DNA of 64,000 nt from Gymnodinialimonas phycosphaerae. GTDB taxonomy: Bacteria > Pseudomonadota > Alphaproteobacteria > Rhodobacterales > Rhodobacteraceae. The notes beneath the pieces were generated by a model. That model saw nothing but the letters and a program-made list of their open reading frames with translations. It ran no database searches and had not been told where the DNA came from. The stretch lies in contig NZ_JAIMBW010000001.1 of NCBI RefSeq assembly GCF_019195455.1, forward strand, positions 3,996,001 through 4,060,000, given 5' to 3'. A program made the position numbers and the translations under genes. Shown piece by piece: positions 54,799-63,823 of this stretch. The number at the start of each line of letters is the position of its first letter. Within the stretch, counting starts at the first letter, position 1.

Positions 54799-55823
54799 CG
54801 CCCCCACATGCCGTTGGGATAGAGCCCTTCGTAGATCGGCACCAGAGAGGCGGTGTCGAACAAGGACGAAACGGACGTCCCGTGCCAGATGTTCAGGATC
54901 GATTGGGCGAACATCGGAGCCGTCGGCACGACGCGGATATTGGGGCAGGCGGTGACCGCGTCGGTTGCTTCGATGGTGTCAGTCAGGACCAGCGATTTCA
55001 TCACCGACCCTTCGATCCGTTCCACCGCGGGGCCGGACATCACGCCGTGGGTGATGTACGAATGGACTTCCGTCGCGCCCGCTTCCATCAGGACCTCGGC
55101 CGCCTTGCAAAGCGTGCCAGCCGTATCGCAGATGTCATCCACGATGATGCATTTCTTGTCCGTGACATCACCGATCACGGTCATGCCTGCCACCTCACCC
55201 GCCTTCTCGCGGCGTTTGTCCACGATCGAGAGCGGCACCCCGATGCGCGTCGCCAATTCGCGCGCCCGCGCCACGCCGCCCACGTCCGGCGAGACGATCA
55301 TCACGTCACTCATATCGCCGCCGAACTGGTGCAGGATATCAAGGGCGAAGATCGGCGAGGCATAAAGGTTGTCGACGGGCATGTCGAAGAAGCCCTGGAT
55401 CTGGGCGGCATGCAGATCCATCGTCAGGACCCGTTCGATCCCACCCGATGCGATCATGTTCGCGACCAGCTTGGCGGTGATCGGTGTGCGCGCCTTGGTG
55501 CGACGATCTTGGCGGGCATAGCCGAAGTAGGGGATCACTGCGGTGACGCGCGCGGCAGACGACCGACGCAGGGCGTCGGCCATGACCAGAAGCTCCATCA
55601 GGTTGTCATTCGCGGGTTTGGAGGTTGGCTGGATGATGAACATGTCCTCACCACGAACGTTCTCATAGACCTCCACAAAGATCTCGCCATCGTTGAAACG
55701 CTCCACCCGGGCATCGACAAGACCCACTTGCAGGCCCCGGTGCATCGACATGCGGCGCGCGATGGCTTCGGCCAAGCCTTTGTTCGCGTTGCCGGAAATG
55801 AGTTTAGGATCGTGTGCAGGCAT
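54795..55823 (-). CDS. prs: ribose-phosphate pyrophosphokinase
   Basis: It makes PRPP from ribose 5-phosphate and ATP, feeding purine, pyrimidine, histidine and tryptophan synthesis. The 342-residue product has DGEIFVEVYENVRGEDMFII, YFGYARQDRRTKARTPITAK, the TMDLHAAQIQGFFDMPVDN loop and the PRPP-binding IIVDDICDTAGTL. Length is slightly above the usual 310-320. I chose the ATG at 55823 because family N-termini begin there; the frame open to 55958 is upstream DNA. Divergent from the isomerase gene. Confidence 0.96.
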   Translation of the reverse strand: MPAHDPKLISGNANKGLAEAIARRMSMHRGLQVGLVDARVERFNDGEIFVEVYENVRGEDMFIIQPTSKPANDNLMELLVMADALRRSSAARVTAVIPYFGYARQDRRTKARTPITAKLVANMIASGGIERVLTMDLHAAQIQGFFDMPVDNLYASPIFALDILHQFGGDMSDVMIVSPDVGGVARARELATRIGVPLSIVDKRREKAGEVAGMTVIGDVTDKKCIIVDDICDTAGTLCKAAEVLMEAGATEVHSYITHGVMSGPAVERIEGSVMKSLVLTDTIEATDAVTACPNIRVVPTAPMFAQSILNIWHGTSVSSLFDTASLVPIYEGLYPNGMWGR

Positions 55824-55956
55824 GGTCTCTGGTCCCCGAGATGCGGGGCACAGGCCCGTCCCCACGCGGCCATCCCCTGAGCAGTTGACACCCCCTAGCA
55901 CTCGGCCCACGGTTCGGGAAACCCTAAATGGGCATACATCGTCAGAAGGGGCCAAC

Positions 55957-56556
55957 ATGGCGCATATCGACTACTACTTTGCCACGATTTCACCCAACAC
56001 CTATATCGCGGGCACGCGGATGGAGGCGGTGGCCGCCAAACATGGCGCAAGCGTCACCTATAAACCGCTCGATATCATGGGCCTGTTCGCGCGCACTGGC
56101 GGTACGCCCCCCGGTCAGCGCCATGAAAGCCGCCAAGCCTACCGCTTGCAGGAAATCCGCCGCCAGGCCGCCAAGGCAGACCTGCCCATCCACGTGCAGC
56201 CGATGTTCTGGCCCGCCAACCCGGCGCCGTCCTCTTACGCGTTGATCGCGGCACAGAAGGCGGGCGGGGGCGACCTTGGGGCGCTGGTCTTTGCGCTTAC
56301 GAAGGCCTGTTGGGCCGATCAGTGCAACATCGCGGAAGATGACGTGATCCGAGAGGCGCTGGAAGGGGCCGGTTTCGACGGTGACCTCGTCAACAGTGGC
56401 ATGCTGGCAGGGGCCGAAGAATACGCCCGCAATCTGGAGGATGCCGTGGCGGCAGGGGCCTTTGGTGCGCCGTTCTACATCGTCGACGGGACCGAGCATT
56501 TCTGGGGGCAGGACCGGATCGAGGATCTGGACCTGTTCCTTTCCGGCAAATTGTGA
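55957..56556 (+). CDS. 2-hydroxychromene-2-carboxylate isomerase family protein
   Basis: A 199-residue DsbA-like thioredoxin-fold protein of the HCCA isomerase/kappa glutathione transferase group. It begins IDYYFATISPNTYIAG, where the SPxxY block corresponds to the glutathione-binding loop. It ends with GAFGAPFYIVDGTEHFWGQD, also typical. Family members isomerise aromatic intermediates in naphthalene degradation, but none of those genes is nearby, so the substrate here is unknown. The stop overlaps the next gene (GTGA). Confidence 0.88.
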   Translation: MAHIDYYFATISPNTYIAGTRMEAVAAKHGASVTYKPLDIMGLFARTGGTPPGQRHESRQAYRLQEIRRQAAKADLPIHVQPMFWPANPAPSSYALIAAQKAGGGDLGALVFALTKACWADQCNIAEDDVIREALEGAGFDGDLVNSGMLAGAEEYARNLEDAVAAGAFGAPFYIVDGTEHFWGQDRIEDLDLFLSGKL

Positions 56557-57344
56557 GCGTCAAGCACTGGGGCGAGGGGCCGGAACCGGCCCTGATGCTA
56601 CACTGCACGCTGGCCCAAGGCAGCGCCTGGGCCGGGGTCGCGCGGCACCTGCGCGAGCGGTTGACGATCAGCGCCCCTGATCTGCTGGCCCATGGCGAGG
56701 GGCCTGAATATGATCCGGCCCAGGACTTTCACGATCAGGCAACAGAGGCCGCCGCGCGGCACCTGACCCCTGATACGCACCTCATCGGCCATTCCTTCGG
56801 GGCTACCATTGCCCTGCGTCTTGCCCTCGACCATCCGGGCCGCGTGAAGACCCTGACGCTGATTGAGCCGGTGCTGTTTTGCGCCGCAACCGGTCCGGGC
56901 CGTGCCGCCCATGACGCCTATATCGCCGACGTGCCCAAGGCGTTGGCCCAAGGCGATACAGCCGCCGCCGCCCGGATCTTCCTGCGCCTTTGGGGGTCCG
57001 GGGACTTCGACGCCATGCCCGCCGGGCTGCAGACCTACATCACCGACCGCATATGGATACCCGGTGCGACCGAGCCCGCGCTTATCGACGACCGCGCCCT
57101 GATCCTGCCCCGATTGCCTCACCTCAAGACCCCCACGCTCCTGCTTCAGGGGGCGCTGTCGCCCCCCGTCATCGCCGAGATCACGACGCAGCTTGCGCGT
57201 GTCCTACCCAACGCCCGCTCGCAAACCCTGCCCGGCGCCGCCCACATGGCCCCGCTGACCCATGCGGCCGCAACGGCGCAGGCCATCGCGGCTTTTTTCG
57301 ACACCGCCGCCCCTATTTTTTCCCCGAGAATGCCGGGGGGTTAG
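56553..57344 (+). CDS. alpha/beta hydrolase
   Basis: A 263-residue alpha/beta-hydrolase. The nucleophile elbow is LIGHSFGATIAL (Ser about residue 87), and a C-terminal His follows in PGAAHMAPLTH. It starts at GTG 56553, overlapping the isomerase stop. The stop codon and the last residues (PRMPGG) are supplied by the GC-rich repeat element at 57320-57425. The substrate is unknown. Confidence 0.87.
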   Translation: MSVKHWGEGPEPALMLHCTLAQGSAWAGVARHLRERLTISAPDLLAHGEGPEYDPAQDFHDQATEAAARHLTPDTHLIGHSFGATIALRLALDHPGRVKTLTLIEPVLFCAATGPGRAAHDAYIADVPKALAQGDTAAAARIFLRLWGSGDFDAMPAGLQTYITDRIWIPGATEPALIDDRALILPRLPHLKTPTLLLQGALSPPVIAEITTQLARVLPNARSQTLPGAAHMAPLTHAAATAQAIAAFFDTAAPIFSPRMPGG

Positions 57345-57425
57345 GGGGGCTGGCCCCCCTGAATTGTGGTGGGTTAGGGGGGCTGGCCCCCCTTTGATCG
57401 GGATGGGTTAGAGGGGCGGCCCTCC
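57320..57425 (+). repeat. GC-rich hairpin element, copy C, with tandem extension
   Basis: Bases 57320-57359 match the argD/argF element (21667-21706, other strand) at 37 of 40 positions. The hairpin part, GGGTTAGGGGGGCTGG plus CCCCCCT, is then repeated (57376-57393), and a third degenerate unit follows (57408-57425). The element provides the stop codon of the upstream hydrolase and may serve as its terminator. Confidence 0.6.
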
Positions 57426-57536
57426 CTTGGGCTCCCCTTGATCCTCGGCGTCGTGTGGGCCCCGGACAAGCGCGGCCCCCTCTTGCACATCCCCCGCGCC
57501 TTGGCGCATCAAGGGGGGAATGTGAAAGGCATCTCC

Positions 57537-58631
57537 ATGGCTCTGCCCGCCCGACAACAAGTGACCTATTGGTCGATCGCCGCTGTCGTGTTCCTGCTGC
57601 TCCTCTGGGTGCTGGGGAACGTTATCATGCCGTTCATTGTTGGCGGCGCCATTGCCTATTTCCTCGACCCGATCGCCGACCGGTTGGAGCGGATGGGCTG
57701 CTCTCGCGCGCTTGCCACGACGTTGATTTTCGTCCTGTTGATCCTGATCGTCGTCACCATCGCGCTGGCGATCATTCCGCTTCTGGTCGAGCAGAGCTCC
57801 GGCCTGATCGAGGCCGCCCCGGGCATTTTCGACAACCTGCGCGTGTTCCTGACCGAGCGCTTTCCCAATGCCTTTGATGAAGGCTCTCCGGTGCAGACCT
57901 CACTGGTCAATCTGGGTGAGACCATTCAGTCCCGCGGGGCCGAACTGTTGCAGACCGTGTTGTCCTCGGCGGCGGGGGTGGTCAACGTGATCGTCTTCAT
58001 CGTCGTGGTGCCGGTGGTGGCTTTCTACATGCTGCTGGATTGGGACCGGATGGTCGCGCGCATTGATCAGCTTCTGCCGCGCGACCACGCGCCCACGGTG
58101 CGCCTTCTGGCCAGCCGGATCGACCGGACGCTGGCCAGTTTCGTGCGCGGACAGGGCACGGTGTGCCTTGTGCTTGGCACGTTCTACGCGGTGGCCTTGA
58201 TGATCGTGGGTCTGCAATTCGGCCTCGTCGTGGGCCTAATCGCGGGGCTGCTGACCTTCATCCCCTACGTCGGCGCGCTGGTGGGCGGGGCGCTGGCCAT
58301 TGGCCTTGCGCTGTTCCAGTTCTGGGGCGAGTGGTGGATGATCCTCAGCGTGATTATCATTTTCATGGCCGGTCAAGCGGCGGAGGGCAACGTGTTGACG
58401 CCCAAACTCGTCGGCTCGTCTGTCGGATTGCACCCGGTGTGGCTGATTTTCGCGCTGTCGGCCTTCGGCACCGTCTTCGGCTTCGTCGGCATGTTGGTCG
58501 CGGTCCCCGTGGCCGCCGTGATCGGCGTGCTGGTGCGCTACTTCGTGGAGCAGTATCAGGCAGGGCTGCTTTACCAAGGTATCGGCGCAAGCGCGGCGCC
58601 GCCACAAGACCCGAGCGACCCCGAGGCCTGA
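57537..58631 (+). CDS. AI-2E family transporter
   Basis: A 364-residue inner-membrane protein of the AI-2E/UPF0118 family. The predicted order is two helices (about 10-50), one helix near 65-90, a long amphipathic middle (95-150), then five or so helices (155-345). Family blocks are GGAIAYFLDPIADRLERMG, GQGTVCLVLGTFYA and LTFIPYVGALVGG. Some members export autoinducer-2 and others act as Na+/H+ or osmolyte transporters, so the substrate is open. The ATG at 57537 is preferred; the frame extends upstream. TGATG overlap with hdaA. Confidence 0.9.
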   Translation: MALPARQQVTYWSIAAVVFLLLLWVLGNVIMPFIVGGAIAYFLDPIADRLERMGCSRALATTLIFVLLILIVVTIALAIIPLLVEQSSGLIEAAPGIFDNLRVFLTERFPNAFDEGSPVQTSLVNLGETIQSRGAELLQTVLSSAAGVVNVIVFIVVVPVVAFYMLLDWDRMVARIDQLLPRDHAPTVRLLASRIDRTLASFVRGQGTVCLVLGTFYAVALMIVGLQFGLVVGLIAGLLTFIPYVGALVGGALAIGLALFQFWGEWWMILSVIIIFMAGQAAEGNVLTPKLVGSSVGLHPVWLIFALSAFGTVFGFVGMLVAVPVAAVIGVLVRYFVEQYQAGLLYQGIGASAAPPQDPSDPEA

Positions 58632-59317
58632 TGGCACAGCAACTGACCTTTGATCTGCCGCTCCGCCCCGCGATGGGGCGGGATGATTACTTTGTCTCGG
58701 CCGCCAATGCGGGCGCCGTGGCGCAGATCGACGCGTGGGAGGGCTGGCCTACGGGCAAGTTGATCCTTTGTGGCCCGCCTTCCTCGGGCAAGACCCATCT
58801 GGCCCACGTCTGGGCCACCGCCAGTGGCGCGCGGATCGTGGCAGCGACGGAGATCGCCGCCGACCTGGACGCCCTGATGGAAGCGCCCGCCCTGGTCGTG
58901 GAGGATGCAGAGGATATCTGCGGAGACATGTCAGCGGAGGAGGGGATGTTCCACCTGCACAACGCGCTGGCCCATCGCGGCGCGCCGCTTCTGATCACCG
59001 CGCGCACACCGCCGTCGCGCTGGGGCATGAAACTTCCGGATCTGGCCAGCCGCATGGCGCAGGCAGGCCTCGCCAAACTCGACGCGCCCGATGATGCCCT
59101 CTTGATGGCCGTGATGATGAAACGCGCGGTCGATCGCAAACTGCCCCTGTCGCCGAAAATCCTGTCCTATGCCGCACCCCGGTTAGAGCGCTCTTTCAAG
59201 GCGGCAGATGCCTTTATCGCCAGGGTCGATGCCTTGGCCCTTTCCGAAATGCGCAAGCCCTCGATGGTGCATGCCAAAGCCGCCCTTGCGCATGCCACGG
59301 GTGATCCGTCATCCTGA
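58631..59317 (+). CDS. hdaA: DnaA-like regulatory ATPase, HdaA family
   Basis: A 228-residue protein equal to the ATPase core of DnaA without the C-terminal DNA-binding domain. In Caulobacter, HdaA stimulates ATP hydrolysis on DnaA and prevents over-initiation. Visible are a sliding-clamp-binding-like N-terminus (AQQLTFDLPLRP), Walker A CGPPSSGKTHLAHVW, a Walker B-like ALVVEDAEDI, sensor I ITARTPPSRW and the helical end SPKILSYAAPRLERSFK. Start ATG at 58631 overlaps the transporter stop. Confidence 0.92.
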   Translation: MAQQLTFDLPLRPAMGRDDYFVSAANAGAVAQIDAWEGWPTGKLILCGPPSSGKTHLAHVWATASGARIVAATEIAADLDALMEAPALVVEDAEDICGDMSAEEGMFHLHNALAHRGAPLLITARTPPSRWGMKLPDLASRMAQAGLAKLDAPDDALLMAVMMKRAVDRKLPLSPKILSYAAPRLERSFKAADAFIARVDALALSEMRKPSMVHAKAALAHATGDPSS

Positions 59318-59345
59318 CGCCACATCTTGCACGTAGGCCCTACCC

Positions 59346-61520
59346 ATGAGTTTCGCCGATTTCCTCAACGCCCCCTGTCCCGCCCCGGTTGAGTTGCCCG
59401 AGGCCGAGACGAACGGCCCCGCCCGGTTCTTCAATCGTGAACTCAGCTGGCTAGCCTTCAACTGGCGCGTGCTGGAGGAAGCCGTGAACCCCCGCGTGCC
59501 GCTGCTGGAGCGGGTGCGCTTCATCTCGATCAGTGCGGGCAACCTTGATGAGTTCTACACCGTGCGCGTCGCGGGGCTGCGCGAACTGGCCCAAGAAGGT
59601 AACCTGACGCCCGCCGCCGATGGCCGCTCGCCTGCCGAACAGCTGACACTGATCAACGCCGACGCGCGAAAGTTGATGCGCCAGCAACAGGCCGCCTGGA
59701 TTGACGTCCGCACGGAGTTGGAGGCCGAAGGCATTATCGTTGTCACCCGAGATGACCTGAGCCGTGCCGATATCGCCCACCTCTCGGACGTCTTCCTGGC
59801 CGAGGTCTTCCCCGTCCTGTCGCCCCTGGCCATTGATCCGGCCCATCCCTTTCCCTTCATTCCCAACGAGGGCATCGCCCTTGCCCTGCAACTGAAGCGG
59901 GACCGCGATGGGCGCACGTTGCAGGTCTTGCTGCCGATCCCGGGGCAGGTCGATCGCTTTATCTCACTGCCCATCAAGGACGGCACCAAGCGCTTCCTGC
60001 CGCTTGAAGAGCTGCTTCTGCTAAATATCGCGGAGCTATTTCCCGGCTACAATCTCAACGGATCATGCATGTTCCGCGTGCTTCGTGACAGTGATCTGGA
60101 GGTTGAGGAAGAGGCCGAAGACCTCGTGCGGGAATTCGAGACCGCCCTCAAGCGCCGCCGCCGCGGCGAGGTGGTGCGCCTGCAAATCAGCGATGGCGCG
60201 CCCGAGAAGCTGGCGCGCGAGATCATCGAGCAGCTTCACGTCATCGGCGATGAGGTGGTGGAGGTTCGGGGGATGATCGGGCTTGTGTCGCTCAGTGAAT
60301 TGGTGCGCGATGACCGGCCCGATTTATTGTGGCGCTCCTTCACCCCGCGCGTCCCGGAACGGGTGCAGGACCACGACGGCAACATGTTCAACGCGATCAG
60401 CCAGAAGGACATGTTGCTGCACCACCCCTACGAGACGTTCGATATGGTGATCCGCTTCCTCGCGCAGGCGGCGCGCGATCCCAATGTGGTGGCGATCAAG
60501 CAGACGCTTTACCGGACGTCGAACGAGTCCCCCATCGTGGAGGCATTGTGTGAAGCGGCGGAAAACGGCAAATCCGTCACCGCGCTGGTGGAGTTGAAGG
60601 CGCGCTTTGACGAGGCCGCCAACATCCGCCAATCGCGCAAGCTGGAACGCTCGGGCGCCCATGTCGTCTATGGGTTCATCAACTACAAGACTCACGCCAA
60701 GATCAGTACCGTGGTCCGGCGCGAGGGCGATAAACTGGTCACCTATACGCACTACGGCACGGGCAATTACCATCCGATCACGGCGCGCATCTATACGGAC
60801 CTGAGCCTTTTTACCTGTGACCCGGCGTTGGGGCGCGATGCCACGAAGGTGTTCAACTACATCGGCGGCTACGCCGAGCCCGAGGTTCTGGAAAACCTCT
60901 CGATTTCTCCGCTGACGATGAAGAAGACCCTGATCGACGGCATCAACGCCGAGGCCGAGCACGCGCGCGCGGGCAAGCCCGCGATGATCTGGGCGAAGAT
61001 GAACTCGGTGATCGAGCCTGATGTCATCGATGCCCTCTACGAGGCGTCACAGGCGGGCGTGCATATCGATCTGGTGATCCGGGGTATCTGCGGGCTGCGG
61101 CCCGGCATCAAGGGCCTGTCCGATACGATCCGGGTGAAGTCCATCGTCGGCCGCTTTCTGGAGCATTCGCGCATCGTCTGTTTTGGCAACGGCTACGGCT
61201 TGCCCGCCAAGAAGGCGCGGGTTTACATCAGCTCGGCCGATTGGATGGGCCGCAACCTGAGCCGCCGGGTCGAGACCTTGGTGGAATGCACCAACCCCAC
61301 GGTAAAAGCGCAGATCGTCAGCCAGATCATGGCGGCGAACCTGGCGGACGTGGCCCAAAGCTGGGTGTTGCAGCCCGACGGCACATTCAAGCGTCCGGAT
61401 CTGAGCGAGATCGAGAATCCGTTCAATTGCCACCGGTTCTTCATGGAGAACCCCTCGCTGTCGGGTCGCGGAAGTGCCGGGGCCAAGGACGTGCCGGAAC
61501 TAACCCATAGCGATGATTGA
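59346..61520 (+). CDS. ppk: polyphosphate kinase 1
   Basis: It makes polyphosphate from ATP. The 724-residue product has the four-domain PPK1 layout: N-terminal [19 protein letters not shown], then [18 protein letters not shown], the head domain, and two C-terminal phospholipase-D-like domains. The catalytic His lies in [18 protein letters not shown], with [19 protein letters not shown] just before it. Length is as expected. It lies 28 bases after hdaA and is followed by ppx, the degrading enzyme. Confidence 0.96.
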   Translation: MSFADFLNAPCPAPVELPEAETNGPARFFNRELSWLAFNWRVLEEAVNPRVPLLERVRFISISAGNLDEFYTVRVAGLRELAQEGNLTPAADGRSPAEQLTLINADARKLMRQQQAAWIDVRTELEAEGIIVVTRDDLSRADIAHLSDVFLAEVFPVLSPLAIDPAHPFPFIPNEGIALALQLKRDRDGRTLQVLLPIPGQVDRFISLPIKDGTKRFLPLEELLLLNIAELFPGYNLNGSCMFRVLRDSDLEVEEEAEDLVREFETALKRRRRGEVVRLQISDGAPEKLAREIIEQLHVIGDEVVEVRGMIGLVSLSELVRDDRPDLLWRSFTPRVPERVQDHDGNMFNAISQKDMLLHHPYETFDMVIRFLAQAARDPNVVAIKQTLYRTSNESPIVEALCEAAENGKSVTALVELKARFDEAANIRQSRKLERSGAHVVYGFINYKTHAKISTVVRREGDKLVTYTHYGTGNYHPITARIYTDLSLFTCDPALGRDATKVFNYIGGYAEPEVLENLSISPLTMKKTLIDGINAEAEHARAGKPAMIWAKMNSVIEPDVIDALYEASQAGVHIDLVIRGICGLRPGIKGLSDTIRVKSIVGRFLEHSRIVCFGNGYGLPAKKARVYISSADWMGRNLSRRVETLVECTNPTVKAQIVSQIMAANLADVAQSWVLQPDGTFKRPDLSEIENPFNCHRFFMENPSLSGRGSAGAKDVPELTHSDD

Positions 61521-61577
61521 CCGGGGCCGCGCGCCCGTGCCAAACCAGAGCCGTTGCTTGCCGAGAGGGGCCTGCCG

Positions 61578-63119
61578 ATGAACGATCATGACCCCGAATT
61601 CGGCCCCTTCGGGATGCCTCTTTACGATGGCCCCGAGGCGCGGTCGCTTGCGCGGGTGGGCGTGATCGACATCGGGTCGAACTCGGTCCGGCTCGTGGTG
61701 TTTGACGGCGCGGCACGGTCGCCCGCCTATTATTTCAACGAGAAGATCCTGTGTGGACTGGGCGCTGGCTTTGCCGAGACGGGCCGCCTGAACGCCGACG
61801 GCCGGGTGCGGGCCTTGTCGGCGCTGAAACGCTTCGCCGCGCTGACCCGCGCAATGGACGTTAAGCCGTTGCTGACGGTCGCCACGGCAGCGGTGCGCGA
61901 CGCGGAAGACGGTCCGGAATTCCGGGCCGAGGTCCTGGCGCAGACGGGGCTGGAGATCCGCATCCTAGACGGCACGGAAGAGGCGCGACTGTCGGCGCAG
62001 GGTGTGCTTCTGGGTTGGCCTGGGGCAGAGGGGCTGATCTGCGACATCGGCGGCTCGTCCATGGAACTGGCAGAGTTGTTGGGCGACGGCGTTGTAGGCG
62101 CACGGCGCACGTCGGATCTGGGGCCGCTCAAGCTGATGGGCCTGAAGGGCGGCAAGAAGGCCATTCGCAAGCATATCAAAGAGAAAGTCGCGGCCTTGGT
62201 GGAGGAATTTCCGACCAGACCCAAACGCCTGTTTCTGGTTGGGGGCTCCTGGCGGGCGATTGCCCGCGTCGACATGGTGCGCCGCGATTATCCGCTGCGG
62301 GTGCTGCATGAATACCGGATGACGCCCAAGGCGATCATGAACACGATCAAGCACATCGGCGACGCGGATATGGACGCGCTGCGGGCCGAGACGGGAACCT
62401 CGTCCGAGCGGATGCGATTGGTGCCGCTTGCGTCGCTGGTTCTGAAGGAACTGGTCCGGCAGGTGCGGCCCAAGGAGGTGGCGATCTCCAGCTACGGCAT
62501 TCGCGAGGGGCTGCTTTATGACCAGATGTCCCACACCTTGCGCCACCGCGATCCCCTGATCGAGGCGGCGCGCCATGCCGAGGCCTCCTCGGCGCGACAT
62601 CCGGGTTTCGGGCGGGCGCTTTACCGCTTTGTAGAGCCACTCTTCCCCGGTGCGCGCTACGACAAGAAGCGCCTGATCCGCGCGGCATGCCTTTTGCACG
62701 ACGTCAGTTGGCGGGCGCATCCCGACTACCGGGCGGAGGTCTGCTTTGACAACGCGACCCGTGCCAACCTGGGCGGGTTGACCCATGGCGAGAGGGTCTA
62801 TCTGGGTCTGGCCCTGCTGCACCGCTATAAATCCAACCGCGCGGGCACCGGCTTCAACGCGGATCTGCTGGATCTTCTGTCCGAGGCCCGCGTGCAGGAG
62901 GCCGAGAACCTGGGCCGTGCCATGCGCTTTGGGGCCATGTTTGCCACTGCCAACCCGATTGACCATGGACGGCTGAAGTACCGCCCGCAGCGCAAGGAAT
63001 TGATCCTGACGCTGATATCCGACGAAGGGCGCGACCTGTTCGGAGAGGTGGCGCAATCGCGGTTCGACGCGCTGGCCACGGCGATGGGGGTGACGCCCAT
63101 CGTGAAAGGGGCGCGGTAA
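61578..63119 (+). CDS. ppx: exopolyphosphatase (Ppx/GppA family)
   Basis: It removes terminal phosphates from polyphosphate, and may act on pppGpp. The 513-residue product has the ASKHA nucleotide-phosphate motifs VGVIDIGSNSVRLVVFDG (about residues 28-45), ATAAVRDAEDG and CDIGGSSMELAEL. It also has an HD-like C-terminal domain (about 330-500; LLHDVSWRAHPD). I chose the ATG at 61578 because AGGGG lies upstream; a TTG at 61554 is unlikely. It forms a pair with ppk. Confidence 0.94.
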   Translation: MNDHDPEFGPFGMPLYDGPEARSLARVGVIDIGSNSVRLVVFDGAARSPAYYFNEKILCGLGAGFAETGRLNADGRVRALSALKRFAALTRAMDVKPLLTVATAAVRDAEDGPEFRAEVLAQTGLEIRILDGTEEARLSAQGVLLGWPGAEGLICDIGGSSMELAELLGDGVVGARRTSDLGPLKLMGLKGGKKAIRKHIKEKVAALVEEFPTRPKRLFLVGGSWRAIARVDMVRRDYPLRVLHEYRMTPKAIMNTIKHIGDADMDALRAETGTSSERMRLVPLASLVLKELVRQVRPKEVAISSYGIREGLLYDQMSHTLRHRDPLIEAARHAEASSARHPGFGRALYRFVEPLFPGARYDKKRLIRAACLLHDVSWRAHPDYRAEVCFDNATRANLGGLTHGERVYLGLALLHRYKSNRAGTGFNADLLDLLSEARVQEAENLGRAMRFGAMFATANPIDHGRLKYRPQRKELILTLISDEGRDLFGEVAQSRFDALATAMGVTPIVKGAR

Positions 63120-63209
63120 CCAAAGGGTAGGGATTCCCGCAATAGAGCGATGTCGCGCGATGCCCTAGATAGGGGTCATCGCAACTCAACGCCTCGAAGG
63201 AGACCTGCC

Positions 63210-63308
63210 ATGGCTGCCCTGAATACCATCGCCTGTTCAGCCGTCCTGCTGATCCTTGTGATGTTTTCTGTCATGGTTGCTGCCCCCGTCTCGGTCGGGG
63301 CGTTCTGA
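63210..63308 (+). CDS. small membrane protein, 32 residues
   Basis: A very short gene with a strong Shine-Dalgarno (GAAGGAGA, 7 bases before the ATG). The product has one hydrophobic helix (SAVLLILVMFSVMVAAPV) and nothing else recognisable. It is followed 76 bases later by a strong intrinsic terminator (63385-63412). A second small membrane protein gene follows at 63555. The ribosome-binding site, terminator and clean hydrophobic profile support a real gene. Confidence 0.6.
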   Translation: MAALNTIACSAVLLILVMFSVMVAAPVSVGAF

Positions 63309-63384
63309 AGCGATTTGTCCCTGACGGTGCGGCGGGCTTTGTCCCTTGTCCCGCTGCACCTGTTCTCCCTTGTTCACGACTTTC

Positions 63385-63412
63385 ACGGCCCCTTTCGAGG
63401 GGCCGTTTTTTT
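63385..63412 (+). terminator. intrinsic terminator
   Basis: ACGGCCCC at 63385-63392 pairs with GGGGCCGT at 63399-63406, six-base loop, followed by seven T. A textbook terminator for the small gene at 63210-63308 and possibly for ppx. Confidence 0.92.
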
Positions 63413-63428
63413 CGCGTGGGACAGGCAC

Positions 63429-63486
63429 AAAGGTAGGGCCAAAGGTAGGGCCAAAGGGAGGGCCAAAGGTAGGGCCAAAGGTAGGG
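63429..63486. repeat. 12-bp tandem repeat
   Basis: Nearly five direct copies of AAAGGTAGGGCC (one has GGGAGGG in place of GGTAGGG) between the terminator and the second small membrane protein gene. Twelve bases is four codons, but no gene is supported across it. A short variable-number tandem repeat. Confidence 0.85.
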
Positions 63487-63554
63487 ATTGCCCCCATATC
63501 GGGCTGGTGTTGATGCAGCTAGGTTAAAGACATCGGAGAGAAGGAGCTGCCAAA

Positions 63555-63755
63555 ATGTCTACCATGAACGTGCTGTCCATTACCCTCATCGCCTTGATCC
63601 TGGCCACATGCCTCGCCCTGTTCTTCGGTGTTCGCGCCGCCCAGGCGGGCGTTTTGCAGACCCCCGCAGGAGGCTTTGGCGTCATCGACGCGCCCGCACC
63701 GGCCCCGCGCCCGGATGGGTTCACCTCGACCGCAGGCGGCGACCCCAACGTCTGA
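63555..63755 (+). CDS. small membrane protein, 66 residues
   Basis: A 66-residue protein with an N-terminal hydrophobic helix (about residues 6-26, VLSITLIALILATCLALFFG) that may be a signal anchor or a signal peptide ending near AAQA. A Gly/Pro/Ala-rich tail follows (FGVIDAPAPAPRPDGF). The Shine-Dalgarno GAAGGAG lies 8-9 bases upstream. The family is unknown. It is 68 bases before proS. Confidence 0.65.
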   Translation: MSTMNVLSITLIALILATCLALFFGVRAAQAGVLQTPAGGFGVIDAPAPAPRPDGFTSTAGGDPNV

Positions 63756-63823
63756 GCCGCTTGTGAGCCTTTTGCCTTTGGCGTAGACCGCTGGGAACAC
63801 CCATTTCCCAAGGTCCCGTACCC

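Noticed and set aside
55928..55956. Upstream extension of the isomerase gene (frame open from 55693)
   Set aside because: The extra part overlaps the divergent prs gene and has no family resemblance; the ATG at 55957 gives the correct N-terminus.
63237..63497. Minus-strand frame with GPTFGPPFGPTFGPTF repeats
   Set aside because: The repeats are the translation of the 12-bp DNA tandem repeat; the frame also runs through the intrinsic terminator and has no ribosome-binding site.
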